A DNA stretch of 40,248 bases, taken from assembly GCF_009873615.1 (NCBI RefSeq), contig NZ_SSMG01000288.1:1-40248 (forward strand). Reading direction: 5' to 3'. The position numbers and the translations under genes are program-made. This stretch comes from Photobacterium lucens (lineage in GTDB: Bacteria > Pseudomonadota > Gammaproteobacteria > Enterobacterales > Vibrionaceae). Positions 18,444-27,742 of the stretch are shown here, one piece after another. Below the pieces are notes generated by a model. That model saw only the letters and a program-made list of their open reading frames with translations. It ran no database searches and was not told where the DNA came from. Within the stretch, counting starts at the first letter, position 1. Each line of letters opens with the position of its first letter.

Positions 18444-18778
18444 TATCTCTGTTTACTATAGCGCCCAGCATTTTATTTTGAATTTAGCATGATCCGTTAA
18501 AAGTCCATCATTCGTTTAATACTTTGAAGTGTTCATCAATATTCACGAAATAAATGTTTATTTGTTATTTTTATGTTTGATATTGGTTAATTTGAGCTTG
18601 ATTTAATAGCGATTTTGTTAAAAAAAGCATCAAAAATAAATGCAATAGTAAGCTGCGTTATTTTTAAGAAATGTGCGCTTGGTCAAATTTATTGAGTTAT
18701 GAAACTATTGCGCTTCAATTGTTGCTTGGTTTTCAGTCGGAATCGCGCGGATTAGCATAGAAAAAACGACTGGAATAA
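18444..18778. other. AT-rich gap upstream of the nqr promoter, nothing recognised
   Basis: About 335 bp of AT-rich sequence with no reading frame carrying an SD and no strong hairpin. It may contain upstream activator sites for nqr, but I see none that I can name. Confidence 0.5.
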
Positions 18779-18787
18779 TGGTAGAAT
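18779..18787 (+). promoter_or_regulatory. Putative extended -10 promoter of the nqr operon
   Basis: TGGTAGAAT is an extended -10 (TGn plus TAGAAT, 5 of 6). The -35 region is A-rich and poor, as is usual for extended -10 promoters. Start near 18794 would give a leader of about 170 nt. Confidence 0.45.
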
Positions 18788-18808
18788 CGCCGCCTTGAAA
18801 AAATTACT

Positions 18809-18827
18809 CACCACAATATTTGTGGTG
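18809..18827 (+). promoter_or_regulatory. First hairpin in the nqrA leader
   Basis: CACCACAA and TTGTGGTG form a perfect 8-bp stem with a 3-nt loop. No T run follows (GCGGTAG), so it is not a terminator by itself. Confidence 0.4.
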
Positions 18828-18861
18828 CGGTAGTTAACTAGATGTTGCGGTATTGGTGCTT

Positions 18862-18883
18862 TACAGGTGAGGTCTTACCTGTA
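18862..18883 (+). promoter_or_regulatory. Second hairpin in the nqrA leader
   Basis: TACAGGT (18862-18868) and ACCTGTA (18877-18883) form a 7-bp perfect stem that can extend inward by about two more pairs. It lies about 80 nt before the nqrA start codon. Confidence 0.4.
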
Positions 18884-18965
18884 GACCGATTTCGAATCAT
18901 GGAAAGTCGTGTCTTAGATTGCGCAATAGAAAATTCTTTTTCCCTTTAATGTAGTGCAAGTGCGT

Positions 18966-20306
18966 ATGATTACAATAAAAAAGGGTTTGGATATCCCAAT
19001 TGCAGGGACTCCTACCCAGGCGATACATGATGGCAATGCCATCTCTAAAGTCGCCTTGCTTGGCGAAGAATATGTTGGTATGCGTCCTACAATGCATACT
19101 CGCGTAGGGGATGTAGTGAAAAAAGGTCAGGTTCTTTTTGAAGATAAGAAGAATCCAGGCGTGAAATTCACTGCTCCAGCTAGCGGCAAGGTAGTGGAAA
19201 TCAACCGTGGTGCTAAACGTGTTCTGCAATCTGTAGTAATTGATGTAGAAGGCGACGAGCAAATCACATTTAATAAGTATGAGTCAGCTCAACTTGCTCA
19301 ACTTGATCGCGCTGTAGTTGTTGATCAGTTAGTTGAATCTGGTCTATGGACTGCGCTTCGCACTCGTCCATTTAGCAAGGTTCCAGCAGTAGGTTCTGAG
19401 TCTCAAGCTATTTTTGTGACTGCAATGGATACAAATCCATTGGCTGCGAATCCAGAAGTTATCATCAATGAGCAAAGCGACGCTTTCATTGCTGGTTTGA
19501 CGATCCTATCTCGTCTAACAAGCGGTAAAGTTTACGTTTGTAAATCTGGTGCTAGCCTTCCTCGTTCATCTGAAGCAAATGTTGAAGAGCACGTATTTAA
19601 CGGTCCGCACCCAGCGGGTCTTGCTGGTACGCACATTCACATGCTTTACGGTGCAGATGCAAACCACATTGCTTGGAGCATCAACTACCAAGACGTTATT
19701 GCGTTCGGTAAGTTGTTCCTAACTGGTGAGCTATTCACAGATCGCGTTGTTTCTCTTGCGGGTCCAGTTGTCAACAAACCTCGTCTAGTGCGTACTCGCC
19801 TAGGTGCTTCTGTTGAGCAACTAACTGATTCAGAAATGATGCCTGGTCAACTACGTGTACTTTCAGGTTCAGTGCTTAACGGCGTGAAAGCTGATGGTCC
19901 ACATGCTTACCTAGGTCGCTACCACCTACAAGTATCAGCACTGCGTGAAGGCTATGAAAAAGAATTCATGGGCTGGATTGCACCTGGTAAGAACAAGTTT
20001 TCTGTAACTCGTACATTCTTAAGCCAGTTCTTCCCTGGTCAGTTGTTCAACATGACAACAACAACGAATGGTTCTGAGCGTTCAATGGTGCCAATTGGTA
20101 GTTACGAAAAAGTAATGCCGCTAGACATCGAACCAACATTGCTACTTCGTGATCTATGTGCTGGTGATTCAGACAGCGCACAACAACTTGGTGCATTAGA
20201 ACTAGATGAAGAAGATCTAGCACTATGTACATTTGTTTGCCCTGGTAAGTATGAGTTTGGTCCACTGCTACGTGAGTGCTTGGACAAAATTGAGAAGGAA
20301 GGGTAA
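18966..20306 (+). CDS. nqrA: Na+-translocating NADH:quinone reductase subunit A
   Basis: Peripheral subunit of the Na+-pumping NADH:ubiquinone oxidoreductase in the inner membrane; it has no cofactor-binding motif I can point to and is linked to quinone binding. I use the ATG at 18966 ([16 protein letters not shown], 446 residues), the same length as Vibrio NqrA. A GTG 12 nt upstream would add MQVR without support from an SD. Family landmarks: [16 protein letters not shown], the barrel-sandwich segment [45 protein letters not shown], and a C-terminal [19 protein letters not shown]. The start lacks an obvious SD, unlike the later genes. First gene of nqrABCDEF; nqrB begins 3 nt after the stop. 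Confidence 0.98.
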   Translation: MITIKKGLDIPIAGTPTQAIHDGNAISKVALLGEEYVGMRPTMHTRVGDVVKKGQVLFEDKKNPGVKFTAPASGKVVEINRGAKRVLQSVVIDVEGDEQITFNKYESAQLAQLDRAVVVDQLVESGLWTALRTRPFSKVPAVGSESQAIFVTAMDTNPLAANPEVIINEQSDAFIAGLTILSRLTSGKVYVCKSGASLPRSSEANVEEHVFNGPHPAGLAGTHIHMLYGADANHIAWSINYQDVIAFGKLFLTGELFTDRVVSLAGPVVNKPRLVRTRLGASVEQLTDSEMMPGQLRVLSGSVLNGVKADGPHAYLGRYHLQVSALREGYEKEFMGWIAPGKNKFSVTRTFLSQFFPGQLFNMTTTTNGSERSMVPIGSYEKVMPLDIEPTLLLRDLCAGDSDSAQQLGALELDEEDLALCTFVCPGKYEFGPLLRECLDKIEKEG

Positions 20307-20309
20307 TTC

Positions 20310-21554
20310 ATGGGTCTCAAGAATTTCCTCGAAGATATCGAACACCACTTTGAACCAGGTGGTAAGCATGAGCGTTGGTTTGCACTATACGAAGCATTCG
20401 CAACAATCATGTACACACCAGGTCAAGTAACGCGTACTTCTGCGCACGTTCGTGACAGTATCGACCTTAAGCGCCTAATGATCATGGTATGGCTTGCGGT
20501 CTTCCCAGCAATGTTCTGGGGTATGTACAACGTGGGTGACCAAGCGATTGCTGGTCTTAACCACCTTTACACTGGCGATAAGCTAGCTGCAATCATTGCT
20601 GCTGATTGGCATTACTGGTTTACCCAAATGCTAGGCGGTACCCTATCAGTTGACGCTGGTTGGGGCAGTAAGATGCTGCTTGGTGCAACGTATTTCCTAC
20701 CTATCTACGCAGTTGTATTTGCTGTGGGTGGTTTCTGGGAAGTGTTGTTCTGTATGGTGCGTAAGCACGAAGTTAACGAAGGTTTCTTTGTAACTTCTAT
20801 TCTTTTCGCATTGATCGTTCCACCTACACTACCACTTTGGCAAGCGGCACTAGGTATTACCTTTGGTGTTGTAGTCGCAAAAGAAATTTTTGGTGGTACA
20901 GGTCGTAACTTCCTTAACCCTGCACTTGCAGGTCGTGCGTTCCTATTCTTCGCATACCCAGCTCAGATCTCTGGTGATCTAGTATGGACTGCGGCGGATG
21001 GTTTCTCTGGTGCGACTCCGCTAAGTCAGTGGGCTCAAGGTGGTCAAGCAGGCGTTGTTAACACTATCACTGGTCAAAACATCACTTGGATGGACGCATT
21101 CATCGGTCACATCCCAGGTTCTATTGGTGAAGTTTCTACTCTAGCTATCCTTATCGGTGGTGCATTCATCGTTATTATGGGTATTGCTTCATGGCGTATC
21201 ATTGCCGGTACTATGATCGGTATGATTGCAGCAGCAACACTATTTAACATCATCGGTTCTGATACTAACCCAATGTTCAGCATGCCTTGGCAGTGGCACC
21301 TAGTTCTAGGTGGTTTTGCATTCGGTATGATGTTCATGGCAACAGACCCAGTATCTGCAGCGTTTACCAACAAAGCAAAATGGTGGTATGGCGCATTGAT
21401 TGGTGCAATGGCTGTAATGGTGCGTGTAGTTAACCCTGCATACCCAGAAGGCATGATGCTAGCGATCCTATTCGCTAACTTATTTGCACCTCTATTTGAC
21501 AACCTAGTTGTTCAAGGCAACATCAAGCGGAGACTGGCTCGCCATGGCAAGTAA
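20310..21554 (+). CDS. nqrB: Na+-translocating NADH:quinone reductase subunit B
   Basis: Main membrane subunit of Na+-NQR; carries a covalently bound FMN and riboflavin and is thought to hold the sodium path. The 414 residues have about ten membrane segments. Thr236 in SGATPLSQW is the FMN-phosphoester acceptor (matches V. cholerae numbering), and is attached by ApbE, which is encoded downstream. Other family marks: [21 protein letters not shown] near the N-terminus, [23 protein letters not shown], and [11 protein letters not shown], all typical of the NqrB/RnfD family. The end overlaps the nqrC start by 11 bp. Confidence 0.98.
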   Translation: MGLKNFLEDIEHHFEPGGKHERWFALYEAFATIMYTPGQVTRTSAHVRDSIDLKRLMIMVWLAVFPAMFWGMYNVGDQAIAGLNHLYTGDKLAAIIAADWHYWFTQMLGGTLSVDAGWGSKMLLGATYFLPIYAVVFAVGGFWEVLFCMVRKHEVNEGFFVTSILFALIVPPTLPLWQAALGITFGVVVAKEIFGGTGRNFLNPALAGRAFLFFAYPAQISGDLVWTAADGFSGATPLSQWAQGGQAGVVNTITGQNITWMDAFIGHIPGSIGEVSTLAILIGGAFIVIMGIASWRIIAGTMIGMIAAATLFNIIGSDTNPMFSMPWQWHLVLGGFAFGMMFMATDPVSAAFTNKAKWWYGALIGAMAVMVRVVNPAYPEGMMLAILFANLFAPLFDNLVVQGNIKRRLARHGK

Positions 21555-22335
21555 TAAAGATAGCATTAAAAGAACGCTGCTTTTTGTTGTTGTATTGAGC
21601 TTAGTGTGTTCAATAATCGTATCTGTGGCGGCTGTTTCACTACGTTCTAAGCAGCAAGAAAATGCGGTACTAGACGTACAGCGCAACATTCTTTCTGTTG
21701 CAGGACTACTAACACCAACAACAAACGTAAAAGAAACGTACGGTAAATTCATCGAGCCTAAGCTTGTAAATATTGAAACCGGTGCATACGTTTCTGAAGT
21801 TGATGGTCAAACAGCAGCACAATACAACCAACGTGCAGCAGCGAAAGATCCTAAAGAATCGACTAAGCTTCCAGCTAGCGAAGATTTAGCGAAGATCATT
21901 CGTCGTGCAAACGTGGCAACTGTATACCTTGTTAAAGATGCAGCTGGTCAAACAACAAAAGTGATCCTACCTATCCACGGTAACGGTCTATGGTCAATGA
22001 TGTACGCTTTCGTAGCTGTTGGCATGGACGGTAACACTGTTGACGGTATCACTTACTACGATCAAGCAGAAACTCCGGGATTGGGTGGTGAAGTTGAAAA
22101 CCCAACATGGCGTGAGCAGTTCGTTGGTAAGAAGTTGTACGACATGAACTTCAAGCCTGCAATCAAGATTGTTAAAGGTGGCGCACCAGCAGGTAGCGAA
22201 CACGATGTTGACGGTCTATCAGGTGCGACACTAACAAGTAACGGTGTACAGCACACCTTCGATTTCTGGTTTGGTGCTCAAGGCTTCGGTCCTTACCTTG
22301 CTAAGCTACGTGCAGGAGATCTGAATAATGGCTGA
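21544..22335 (+). CDS. nqrC: Na+-translocating NADH:quinone reductase subunit C
   Basis: Single-span membrane subunit with a periplasmic flavin domain; carries covalent FMN. The start is the ATG at 21544 ([14 protein letters not shown], 263 residues) inside the nqrB end, as in other Vibrionaceae; a longer in-frame start would lie further inside nqrB. One membrane helix is at about residues 12-32. The FMN attachment motif is [15 protein letters not shown] with Thr229 as acceptor; [19 protein letters not shown] is also typical. It overlaps nqrD by 8 bp, so translation is probably coupled along the operon. Confidence 0.97.
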   Translation: MASNKDSIKRTLLFVVVLSLVCSIIVSVAAVSLRSKQQENAVLDVQRNILSVAGLLTPTTNVKETYGKFIEPKLVNIETGAYVSEVDGQTAAQYNQRAAAKDPKESTKLPASEDLAKIIRRANVATVYLVKDAAGQTTKVILPIHGNGLWSMMYAFVAVGMDGNTVDGITYYDQAETPGLGGEVENPTWREQFVGKKLYDMNFKPAIKIVKGGAPAGSEHDVDGLSGATLTSNGVQHTFDFWFGAQGFGPYLAKLRAGDLNNG

Positions 22336-22960
22336 TGCTAAAGAAATGAAAAAGATCCTATTTGGACCTTTTATCAGTAATAACCCAATCGCCCTTCAGA
22401 TCCTTGGTGTATGTTCGGCGCTAGCGGTAACAACAAAACTAGAAACAGCGTTTGTTATGACAATCGCAGTAACTGCGGTAACTGCATTCTCTAACTTATT
22501 CGTTTCACTTGTACGTAATCAAATCCCGAACAGCGTGCGTATCATTGCTCAGATGGCAATCATCGCATCACTAGTAATCGTGGTAGACCAGGTACTAAAA
22601 GCGTACCTATACGATATCTCTAAGCAGCTATCTGTATTCGTTGGTCTTATCATTACTAACTGTATCGTAATGGGTCGTGCAGAAGCATACGCAATGAAGT
22701 CTGCGCCACTACCATCATTCATTGACGGTATTGGTAACGGTCTTGGCTATGGTTTCGTACTGATCACAGTAGCTTTCTTCCGTGAACTATTAGGTTCTGG
22801 CAAGCTATTCGGTATGCAGGTTCTACCACTTGTTTCTGACGGTGGTTGGTACCAGCCTAACGGTCTAATGCTGTTAGCGCCGTCTGCTTTCTTCCTAATC
22901 GGTTTCATGATCTGGATTATTCGTACTTTCCGTCCAGAACAAGTAGAAGCGAAGGAGTAA
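22328..22960 (+). CDS. nqrD: Na+-translocating NADH:quinone reductase subunit D
   Basis: Membrane subunit of the NqrD/RnfE family with six predicted helices in 210 residues. Cys29 ([13 protein letters not shown]) and the Cys of [15 protein letters not shown] are the conserved pair that, together with a pair in NqrE, holds the intramembrane iron or 2Fe-2S centre between the two subunits (known for the family). Begins within the nqrC end and ends 7 nt before nqrE. Confidence 0.97.
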   Translation: MADAKEMKKILFGPFISNNPIALQILGVCSALAVTTKLETAFVMTIAVTAVTAFSNLFVSLVRNQIPNSVRIIAQMAIIASLVIVVDQVLKAYLYDISKQLSVFVGLIITNCIVMGRAEAYAMKSAPLPSFIDGIGNGLGYGFVLITVAFFRELLGSGKLFGMQVLPLVSDGGWYQPNGLMLLAPSAFFLIGFMIWIIRTFRPEQVEAKE

Positions 22961-22967
22961 GGGGAAC

Positions 22968-23564
22968 ATGGAACATTATCTTAGCCTATTAGTTCGTTCG
23001 ATTTTTATCGAGAACATGGCGTTATCTTTCTTCTTAGGTATGTGTACATTCCTTGCGGTATCTAAGAAAGTTAAGACCTCTTTTGGTCTTGGTGTTGCGG
23101 TAATCGTAGTACTTACGATCGCAGTACCTGTAAACAACCTTGTTTACACATACTTATTGAAAGATGGTGCACTAGTTCAAGGTGTTGACCTTAGCTTCCT
23201 GAACTTCATTACTTTCATCGGTGTTATCGCGGCGTTAGTACAGATCCTAGAAATGATTCTGGATCGCTTCTTCCCGCCTCTATATAACGCACTAGGTATT
23301 TTCCTACCGTTGATCACAGTTAACTGTGCAATCTTCGGTGGTGTATCGTTCATGGTACAGCGTGACTACAACTTTGTTGAATCAATCGTGTACGGCTTCG
23401 GCTCTGGTACAGGTTGGATGTTAGCAATCGTTGCACTTGCGGGTATCCGTGAAAAGATGAAATATTCAGATGTACCTGCAGGTCTACGTGGTCTAGGTAT
23501 TACCTTCATCACAGTTGGTCTGATGGCGTTAGGCTTCATGTCTTTCTCTGGCGTACAGCTGTAA
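22968..23564 (+). CDS. nqrE: Na+-translocating NADH:quinone reductase subunit E
   Basis: Membrane subunit of the NqrE/RnfA family, an inverted-topology partner of NqrD. The 198 residues have six helices. Cys26 ([14 protein letters not shown]) and Cys120 ([11 protein letters not shown]) are the metal-ligand cysteines. The start ATG follows a good SD (AAGGGGAAC, close to the ATG). The metal site is assembled with help from NqrM, encoded at 26010-26231. Confidence 0.97.
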   Translation: MEHYLSLLVRSIFIENMALSFFLGMCTFLAVSKKVKTSFGLGVAVIVVLTIAVPVNNLVYTYLLKDGALVQGVDLSFLNFITFIGVIAALVQILEMILDRFFPPLYNALGIFLPLITVNCAIFGGVSFMVQRDYNFVESIVYGFGSGTGWMLAIVALAGIREKMKYSDVPAGLRGLGITFITVGLMALGFMSFSGVQL

Positions 23565-23586
23565 TCAGGATAAGTAAGGAATATCA

Positions 23587-24813
23587 ATGGATATTATTCT
23601 TCTTGGCGTAGTCATGTTCACCTTGATTATCCTGGCTCTAGTTTTAGTAATTCTATTTGCTAAATCTAAGCTAGTACCAACAGGTGACATCACTATCTCA
23701 GTAAACGGCGATCCAGAAAAAGCGATCAAAACTGGTGCAGGCGGCAAACTACTAGGTGCTCTAGCGGGTAACGGTATCTTTGTATCATCTGCATGTGGTG
23801 GCGGTGGCTCTTGTGGTCAGTGTCGTGTAAAAGTTAAATCTGGCGGCGGCGATATTCTGCCAACAGAATTAGATCACATCACTAAAGGTGAAGCACGTGA
23901 AGGCGAGCGTCTTGCGTGTCAGGTTAACGTGAAGTCTGATATGGACATCGAACTACCTGAAGAAATCTTTGGTGTGAAGAAGTGGGAATGTACTGTTATC
24001 TCTAACGATAACAAAGCAACCTTCATCAAAGAGCTTAAGCTACAAATTCCAGATGGCGAATCAGTACCTTTCCGTGCTGGTGGTTACATCCAGATTGAAG
24101 CACCTGCTCACCACATTAAGTACTCTGACTTTGATGTTCCAGAAGAGTACCGTGAAGACTGGGATAAGTTTAACCTATTCCGTTACGAGTCTAAGGTTGA
24201 TGAAGATATCATCCGTGCTTACTCAATGGCTAACTACCCTGAAGAGTTCGGTATTATTATGCTAAACGTGCGTATCGCTACGCCGCCGCCTAATAATCCA
24301 GACGTACCACCAGGTCAAATGTCATCATTCATCTGGTCACTGAAAGAAGGTGACAAGTGTACTATCTCTGGTCCATTCGGTGAGTTCTTCGCGAAAGACA
24401 CTGATGCAGAAATGGTATTCGTAGGTGGTGGTGCAGGTATGGCGCCAATGCGTTCTCATATCTTCGACCAACTTAAGCGTCTGCACTCTAAGCGTAAGAT
24501 GTCTTACTGGTACGGTGCACGTTCTAAGCGTGAAATGTTCTACGTTGAAGATTTCGATATGCTTGCTGCTGAAAACGATAACTTCGTATGGCACTGTGCA
24601 CTGTCTGATCCACAACCTGAAGATAATTGGGATGGTTACACTGGCTTCATCCATAACGTGCTTTACGAAAACTACTTACGTGATCACGAAGCACCTGAAG
24701 ACTGTGAATACTACATGTGTGGTCCACCAATGATGAACGCCGCTGTTATCAGCATGCTGAAAGATCTTGGTGTAGAAGACGAAAACATCCTACTAGATGA
24801 TTTCGGTGGCTAA
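23587..24813 (+). CDS. nqrF: Na+-translocating NADH:quinone reductase subunit F
   Basis: NADH-oxidising entry subunit of Na+-NQR. The 408 residues begin with one membrane helix (about 5-25), followed by a 2Fe-2S ferredoxin domain with ligands Cys70, Cys76, Cys79 and Cys111 ([10 protein letters not shown] and LACQ), then an FAD-binding domain with the [11 protein letters not shown] motif (RxYS), and an NADH-binding domain with [18 protein letters not shown] and a C-terminal [10 protein letters not shown]. It ends in DDFGG. Last gene of the operon, closed by a strong terminator 28 nt later. Confidence 0.98.
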   Translation: MDIILLGVVMFTLIILALVLVILFAKSKLVPTGDITISVNGDPEKAIKTGAGGKLLGALAGNGIFVSSACGGGGSCGQCRVKVKSGGGDILPTELDHITKGEAREGERLACQVNVKSDMDIELPEEIFGVKKWECTVISNDNKATFIKELKLQIPDGESVPFRAGGYIQIEAPAHHIKYSDFDVPEEYREDWDKFNLFRYESKVDEDIIRAYSMANYPEEFGIIMLNVRIATPPPNNPDVPPGQMSSFIWSLKEGDKCTISGPFGEFFAKDTDAEMVFVGGGAGMAPMRSHIFDQLKRLHSKRKMSYWYGARSKREMFYVEDFDMLAAENDNFVWHCALSDPQPEDNWDGYTGFIHNVLYENYLRDHEAPEDCEYYMCGPPMMNAAVISMLKDLGVEDENILLDDFGG

Positions 24814-24841
24814 TACATAGCCCTTCGATCACAATAAAATT

Positions 24842-24870
24842 GGCTGGCCAGTGAATGGTCAGCCTTTTTT
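24842..24870 (+). terminator. Intrinsic terminator of nqrABCDEF
   Basis: A 9-bp stem (GGCTGGCCA at 24842-24850, TGGTCAGCC at 24856-24864, one G-T wobble) followed by six T residues. It separates the structural genes from apbE-nqrM. Confidence 0.9.
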
Positions 24871-24907
24871 CTTACTAACCCTTTTAAAACCTGTTTTTTA
24901 TTGTGGT

Positions 24908-24935
24908 TACTTATCAATAAGTCGATTGATAAGTA
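24908..24935. promoter_or_regulatory. Perfect 11-bp inverted repeat upstream of apbE
   Basis: TACTTATCAAT (24908-24918) and ATTGATAAGTA (24925-24935) flank a 6-bp spacer, 37 bp before the chosen apbE start. The size and symmetry fit a dimeric repressor operator or a leader hairpin; no T run follows. I do not recognise the cognate regulator. Confidence 0.5.
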
Positions 24936-24972
24936 CTCAGACTAAAGAACAACATGAACGATGGAGTATGAA

Positions 24973-25998
24973 GTGAAGCGTTTCCTGCTGTGCGGTGCGT
25001 TGATGTTATCAACGATAATGCTGTTGACGGGCTGTGGTGACAGTCGTCAGCAGATTGATATTAATGGACAAACAATGGGGACTTACTATTCAGTAAAACT
25101 CATTAAGCAAGATGGGTTGCCTAGTCCTGAAACGATCAAAAAAGAAATTGATAAGCGTTTAGAGCTTGTTAATGATCAAATGTCGACTTATCGCCCTGAT
25201 TCAGAATTAAGCCAATTTAACCAGTTACAATCTACACAACCTTTTGAGGTTTCTGCGGCAACAGCAAAAGTGATCAGTGAAGCTCTACGTATTTCTAAGC
25301 TAAGTAATGGCGCTTATGATGTAACAGTAGGTCCATTAGTGAACTTATGGAGTTTTGGCCCAGAAGCTCGTCCTGAATCAACGCCAACAGATCAAGAGAT
25401 CGCAACGCGTAAAGCTGAGATCGGCTATCAACATTTAAGTGTTATTGATGGTAATAAGTTAGTAAAAGATCTACCAGGTTTGTATGTGGATCTGTCTTCG
25501 ATTGCCAAAGGCTATGGTGTCGATGTGGTGGCAGATTACTTAAAAGATGATCTGCATGTGAAAGACTTCATGGTTGATGTGGGTGGTGAGGTTCGTCTGC
25601 AAGGTAAGAACCGTTCTGATGTGCCTTGGCGTATCGCAATTGAAAAACCGATTGCTAATGAACGCGCAGTACAAGATATTATCCAAGCGGGTGATATGGC
25701 TATTGCGACATCGGGTGATTACCGTAATTACTTTGAAGAAGATGGGGTGCGTTATTCTCACTTGATCAACCCACAAACAGGCAAACCGATTGCAAACCAT
25801 GTGGTGTCTGTTACTGTGATCGCGCCGTCTTGCATGACGGCAGATGCTTATGCAACCACTTTCTCTGTTATGGGAGAAGAAGAGTCGTTAGCATTAGCGA
25901 ATAAAGAAAAGTTACCTGTCATGTTGATTGTAAAGACCAAAGATGGCTTTGTTGAATTTAAGTCAGATACGTTTGAGCAATACGTCGTTAAAAAATAA
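24973..25998 (+). CDS. apbE: FAD:protein FMN transferase (ApbE/Ftp lipoprotein)
   Basis: Periplasm-facing lipoprotein that transfers FMN from FAD to a Thr in the SGAT motifs of NqrB and NqrC; those motifs are present in this window. I prefer the GTG at 24973 (MKRFLLCGALM..., 341 residues): GGAG sits 6 nt before it, and the result is a clean lipoprotein signal with lipobox LLTGC. An in-frame ATG at 24961 has no SD and adds MEYE. Motifs: GQTMGTYYSVKL, SSIAKGYGVDVVADYL, DVGGEVRLQGKN, and TSGDYRNYFEEDGVRYSHLI with NPQTGKPI. nqrM follows 11 nt after the stop. Confidence 0.95.
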   Translation: MKRFLLCGALMLSTIMLLTGCGDSRQQIDINGQTMGTYYSVKLIKQDGLPSPETIKKEIDKRLELVNDQMSTYRPDSELSQFNQLQSTQPFEVSAATAKVISEALRISKLSNGAYDVTVGPLVNLWSFGPEARPESTPTDQEIATRKAEIGYQHLSVIDGNKLVKDLPGLYVDLSSIAKGYGVDVVADYLKDDLHVKDFMVDVGGEVRLQGKNRSDVPWRIAIEKPIANERAVQDIIQAGDMAIATSGDYRNYFEEDGVRYSHLINPQTGKPIANHVVSVTVIAPSCMTADAYATTFSVMGEEESLALANKEKLPVMLIVKTKDGFVEFKSDTFEQYVVKK

Positions 25999-26009
25999 AT
26001 GAGGTGATC

Positions 26010-26231
26010 ATGGTTGTTTACTTAACAACATTTGCTGTATTTCTTTTGGTCATTGTTGCAATGGCTGTTGGTTATATCTTTCAACGTAAAACCGTAAGCG
26101 GTAGTTGTGGTGGTTTAGACGGTATTGGTATCGCGAAAGAATGTGATTGCCCTGAGCCGTGTGATGCGCGTAAAAAGCGTGAAGCTCGTGCTGCTCGTCA
26201 AGCTGAGTGGAAGAAAAATCAAATCATCTAA
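26010..26231 (+). CDS. nqrM: Na+-NQR maturation protein NqrM
   Basis: Small membrane protein (73 residues) of the former DUF539 family, required to build the Cys4-coordinated metal site of NqrD-NqrE. One N-terminal membrane helix (about 2-23) is followed by a Cys-rich segment with CGGLDGIGIAKECDCPEPCDARKK, giving four to five conserved cysteines, and a charged tail. GAGG at 26001-26004 lies 5 nt before the ATG at 26010; a GTG at 26004 overlaps that SD and is unlikely. It is co-transcribed with apbE, so the two Nqr maturation factors form a separate unit just after the operon. Confidence 0.95.
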   Translation: MVVYLTTFAVFLLVIVAMAVGYIFQRKTVSGSCGGLDGIGIAKECDCPEPCDARKKREARAARQAEWKKNQII

Positions 26232-26260
26232 TCATTATTATGCGTAGATGAGTAAATAAT

Positions 26261-26288
26261 AAAAGCCTGAGTTTGACTCAGGCTTTTT
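26261..26288. terminator. Bidirectional terminator between nqrM and the diguanylate cyclase gene
   Basis: A perfect 12-bp stem (AAAAGCCTGAGT at 26261-26272, complement at 26276-26287) with a 3-nt loop. T-rich flanks occur on both sides, serving the convergent apbE-nqrM and response-regulator units. Confidence 0.9.
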
Positions 26289-26289
26289 G

Positions 26290-27507
26290 CTATTTAACCA
26301 ATTGGTTACGACCATTTTGTTTGGCGCTATAAAGATTATCATCAGCGACTTTGAGTAATTCATCGATGTCTTCCAATCCTGTGGTTGCGCCTATGCTAAT
26401 CGTGACTTCAATATTCTGTTCAAGGTATGGAATAGTGATAGATTCAATACGTTGACGTACTAGCTCTAGCGTAGCAATAAAGGTTTGGTAATTACCGCAA
26501 TGTTTAATACAAAACTCTTCACCACCAAAGCGCGCCACAATGGCTTCAGGGAAGTGTGCATCAATGATTTTACTCACGGTAATGAGTACCGCATCACCGC
26601 CATCATGACCATAGGTATCATTCACTTTTTTAAAGAAGTCGATATCAATCATGGCGATATTGCGTTGTTGTGTTTCCGATTGGCAACAGCTGTGAGTGAA
26701 GAAATAGCGACGATTCCAAAGCCCAGTTAATGCGTCTTGGTTAGCCATACGATAGAGTTTATCGGAAGTATCTTTCATATTAAGAATATGGTGGATACGA
26801 CAGTTAAATTCTTCTTGATTGAAAGGTTTGTATAAAAAGTCATTAGCACCCGCTTTCAAAAATTGGGCTGTCATGGTGCTGTCGTTACTGCCAGATAAAC
26901 CCAATACCGCCATTTTATTTCGACTGTACTCACGACGAATTTCACGGGTCATGGTAATGCCATCTTTTTCCGGCATATCGTTATCGGTGATCACTAAGCT
27001 AATATCTGGGTTATCTTCAATGATCTGTAATGCTTCGTTGCCATCAGAGGCTTCGTATACGGTTAGGTTTTGCTTCTCTAATAAGTTGCTGACATGGTTG
27101 CGCACCATATCTGAGTCATCTACAACTAATGCCTTATGATCCAGATTAGATTTTAAACGCAGTAGTAAAGGGACTAAATAGGCAACAGAAGCTGCGCTGT
27201 CTTTGAGTAAGTAATCTAATACCCCTTTAGCAAGCACCTTTTCTCGGATTTCATCATTGAATTGTGCCGTAAGTACGATTGATTTGATGTTATGACTTAA
27301 TACTAAATCAATAATTTCACCATCTTGGGCATCAGGAAGGCAGTAATCGAGCACTGCGCAAAGATAACGTTCAGGATCGGCCAACAGGGAGTGAGCTTGT
27401 GCTAAATTTTCGGCAAACACTGCTTTAAAGCCTGCCTGTTGTAATTGATCTTTAAGATAATGACGAAATGCGCGGCTATCTTCTACAACAAGTACTTGAT
27501 GTTGCAA
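26290..27507 (-). CDS. Double-receiver response regulator with GGEEF diguanylate cyclase domain
   Basis: Cytosolic signalling protein predicted to make cyclic di-GMP. Domain order: REC1 (about 4-118; acidic pair Glu9-Asp10, phospho-acceptor Asp54, Lys102), REC2 (about 125-243; Asp130-Asp131, acceptor Asp175 in VITDNDMP, Lys227), then GGDEF (about 250-405) with the active motif GGEEF at 328-332 and the metal and substrate residues in MIDIDFFKKVNDTYGHDGGD. The RxxD feedback-inhibition site expected at 319-322 reads FPEA, so product inhibition through that site should be absent. The start is a TTG at 27507 with AAGGAG 6 nt upstream, giving 405 residues; a longer TTG start lacks an SD. Monocistronic; no cognate kinase gene nearby. 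Confidence 0.93.
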   Translation of the reverse strand: MQHQVLVVEDSRAFRHYLKDQLQQAGFKAVFAENLAQAHSLLADPERYLCAVLDYCLPDAQDGEIIDLVLSHNIKSIVLTAQFNDEIREKVLAKGVLDYLLKDSAASVAYLVPLLLRLKSNLDHKALVVDDSDMVRNHVSNLLEKQNLTVYEASDGNEALQIIEDNPDISLVITDNDMPEKDGITMTREIRREYSRNKMAVLGLSGSNDSTMTAQFLKAGANDFLYKPFNQEEFNCRIHHILNMKDTSDKLYRMANQDALTGLWNRRYFFTHSCCQSETQQRNIAMIDIDFFKKVNDTYGHDGGDAVLITVSKIIDAHFPEAIVARFGGEEFCIKHCGNYQTFIATLELVRQRIESITIPYLEQNIEVTISIGATTGLEDIDELLKVADDNLYSAKQNGRNQLVK

Positions 27508-27677
27508 AATAAACTCCTTTTCTAGCTGTACGCATAAAGTGATAGACAATATATTGATATATATAACATTAGATGTAATGAGTTGATTATCAAATATTTC
27601 TCAGACTTGCGATTTTGTGATCTTGCAGCGAAATATTTCATCTAGATTGAATTTTAAATAATGCACCATTTTTCGTT

Positions 27678-27706
27678 TTCCAACGATTGTGATTCATCGC
27701 TATAAT
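27678..27706 (+). promoter_or_regulatory. dinB promoter
   Basis: A perfect -10 TATAAT at 27701-27706 with TTCCAA at 27678-27683 (3 of 6) and 17-bp spacing. The start would lie near 27713, inside the LexA box. Confidence 0.55.
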
Positions 27707-27708
27707 AG

Positions 27709-27724
27709 CTGTATGTATAAACAG
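27709..27724. promoter_or_regulatory. LexA (SOS) box of dinB
   Basis: CTGTATGTATAAACAG fits the gammaproteobacterial LexA operator CTGT-N8-ACAG exactly, with an AT-rich centre. It begins 3 bp after the -10 hexamer and covers the expected transcription start, so LexA would block initiation. Confidence 0.85.
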
Positions 27725-27742
27725 TGTGTTTTGAGCGTAAAT

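Noticed and set aside
18954-18966. GTG start four codons upstream for nqrA
   Set aside because: No SD, and the ATG at 18966 gives exactly the family length and N-terminus.
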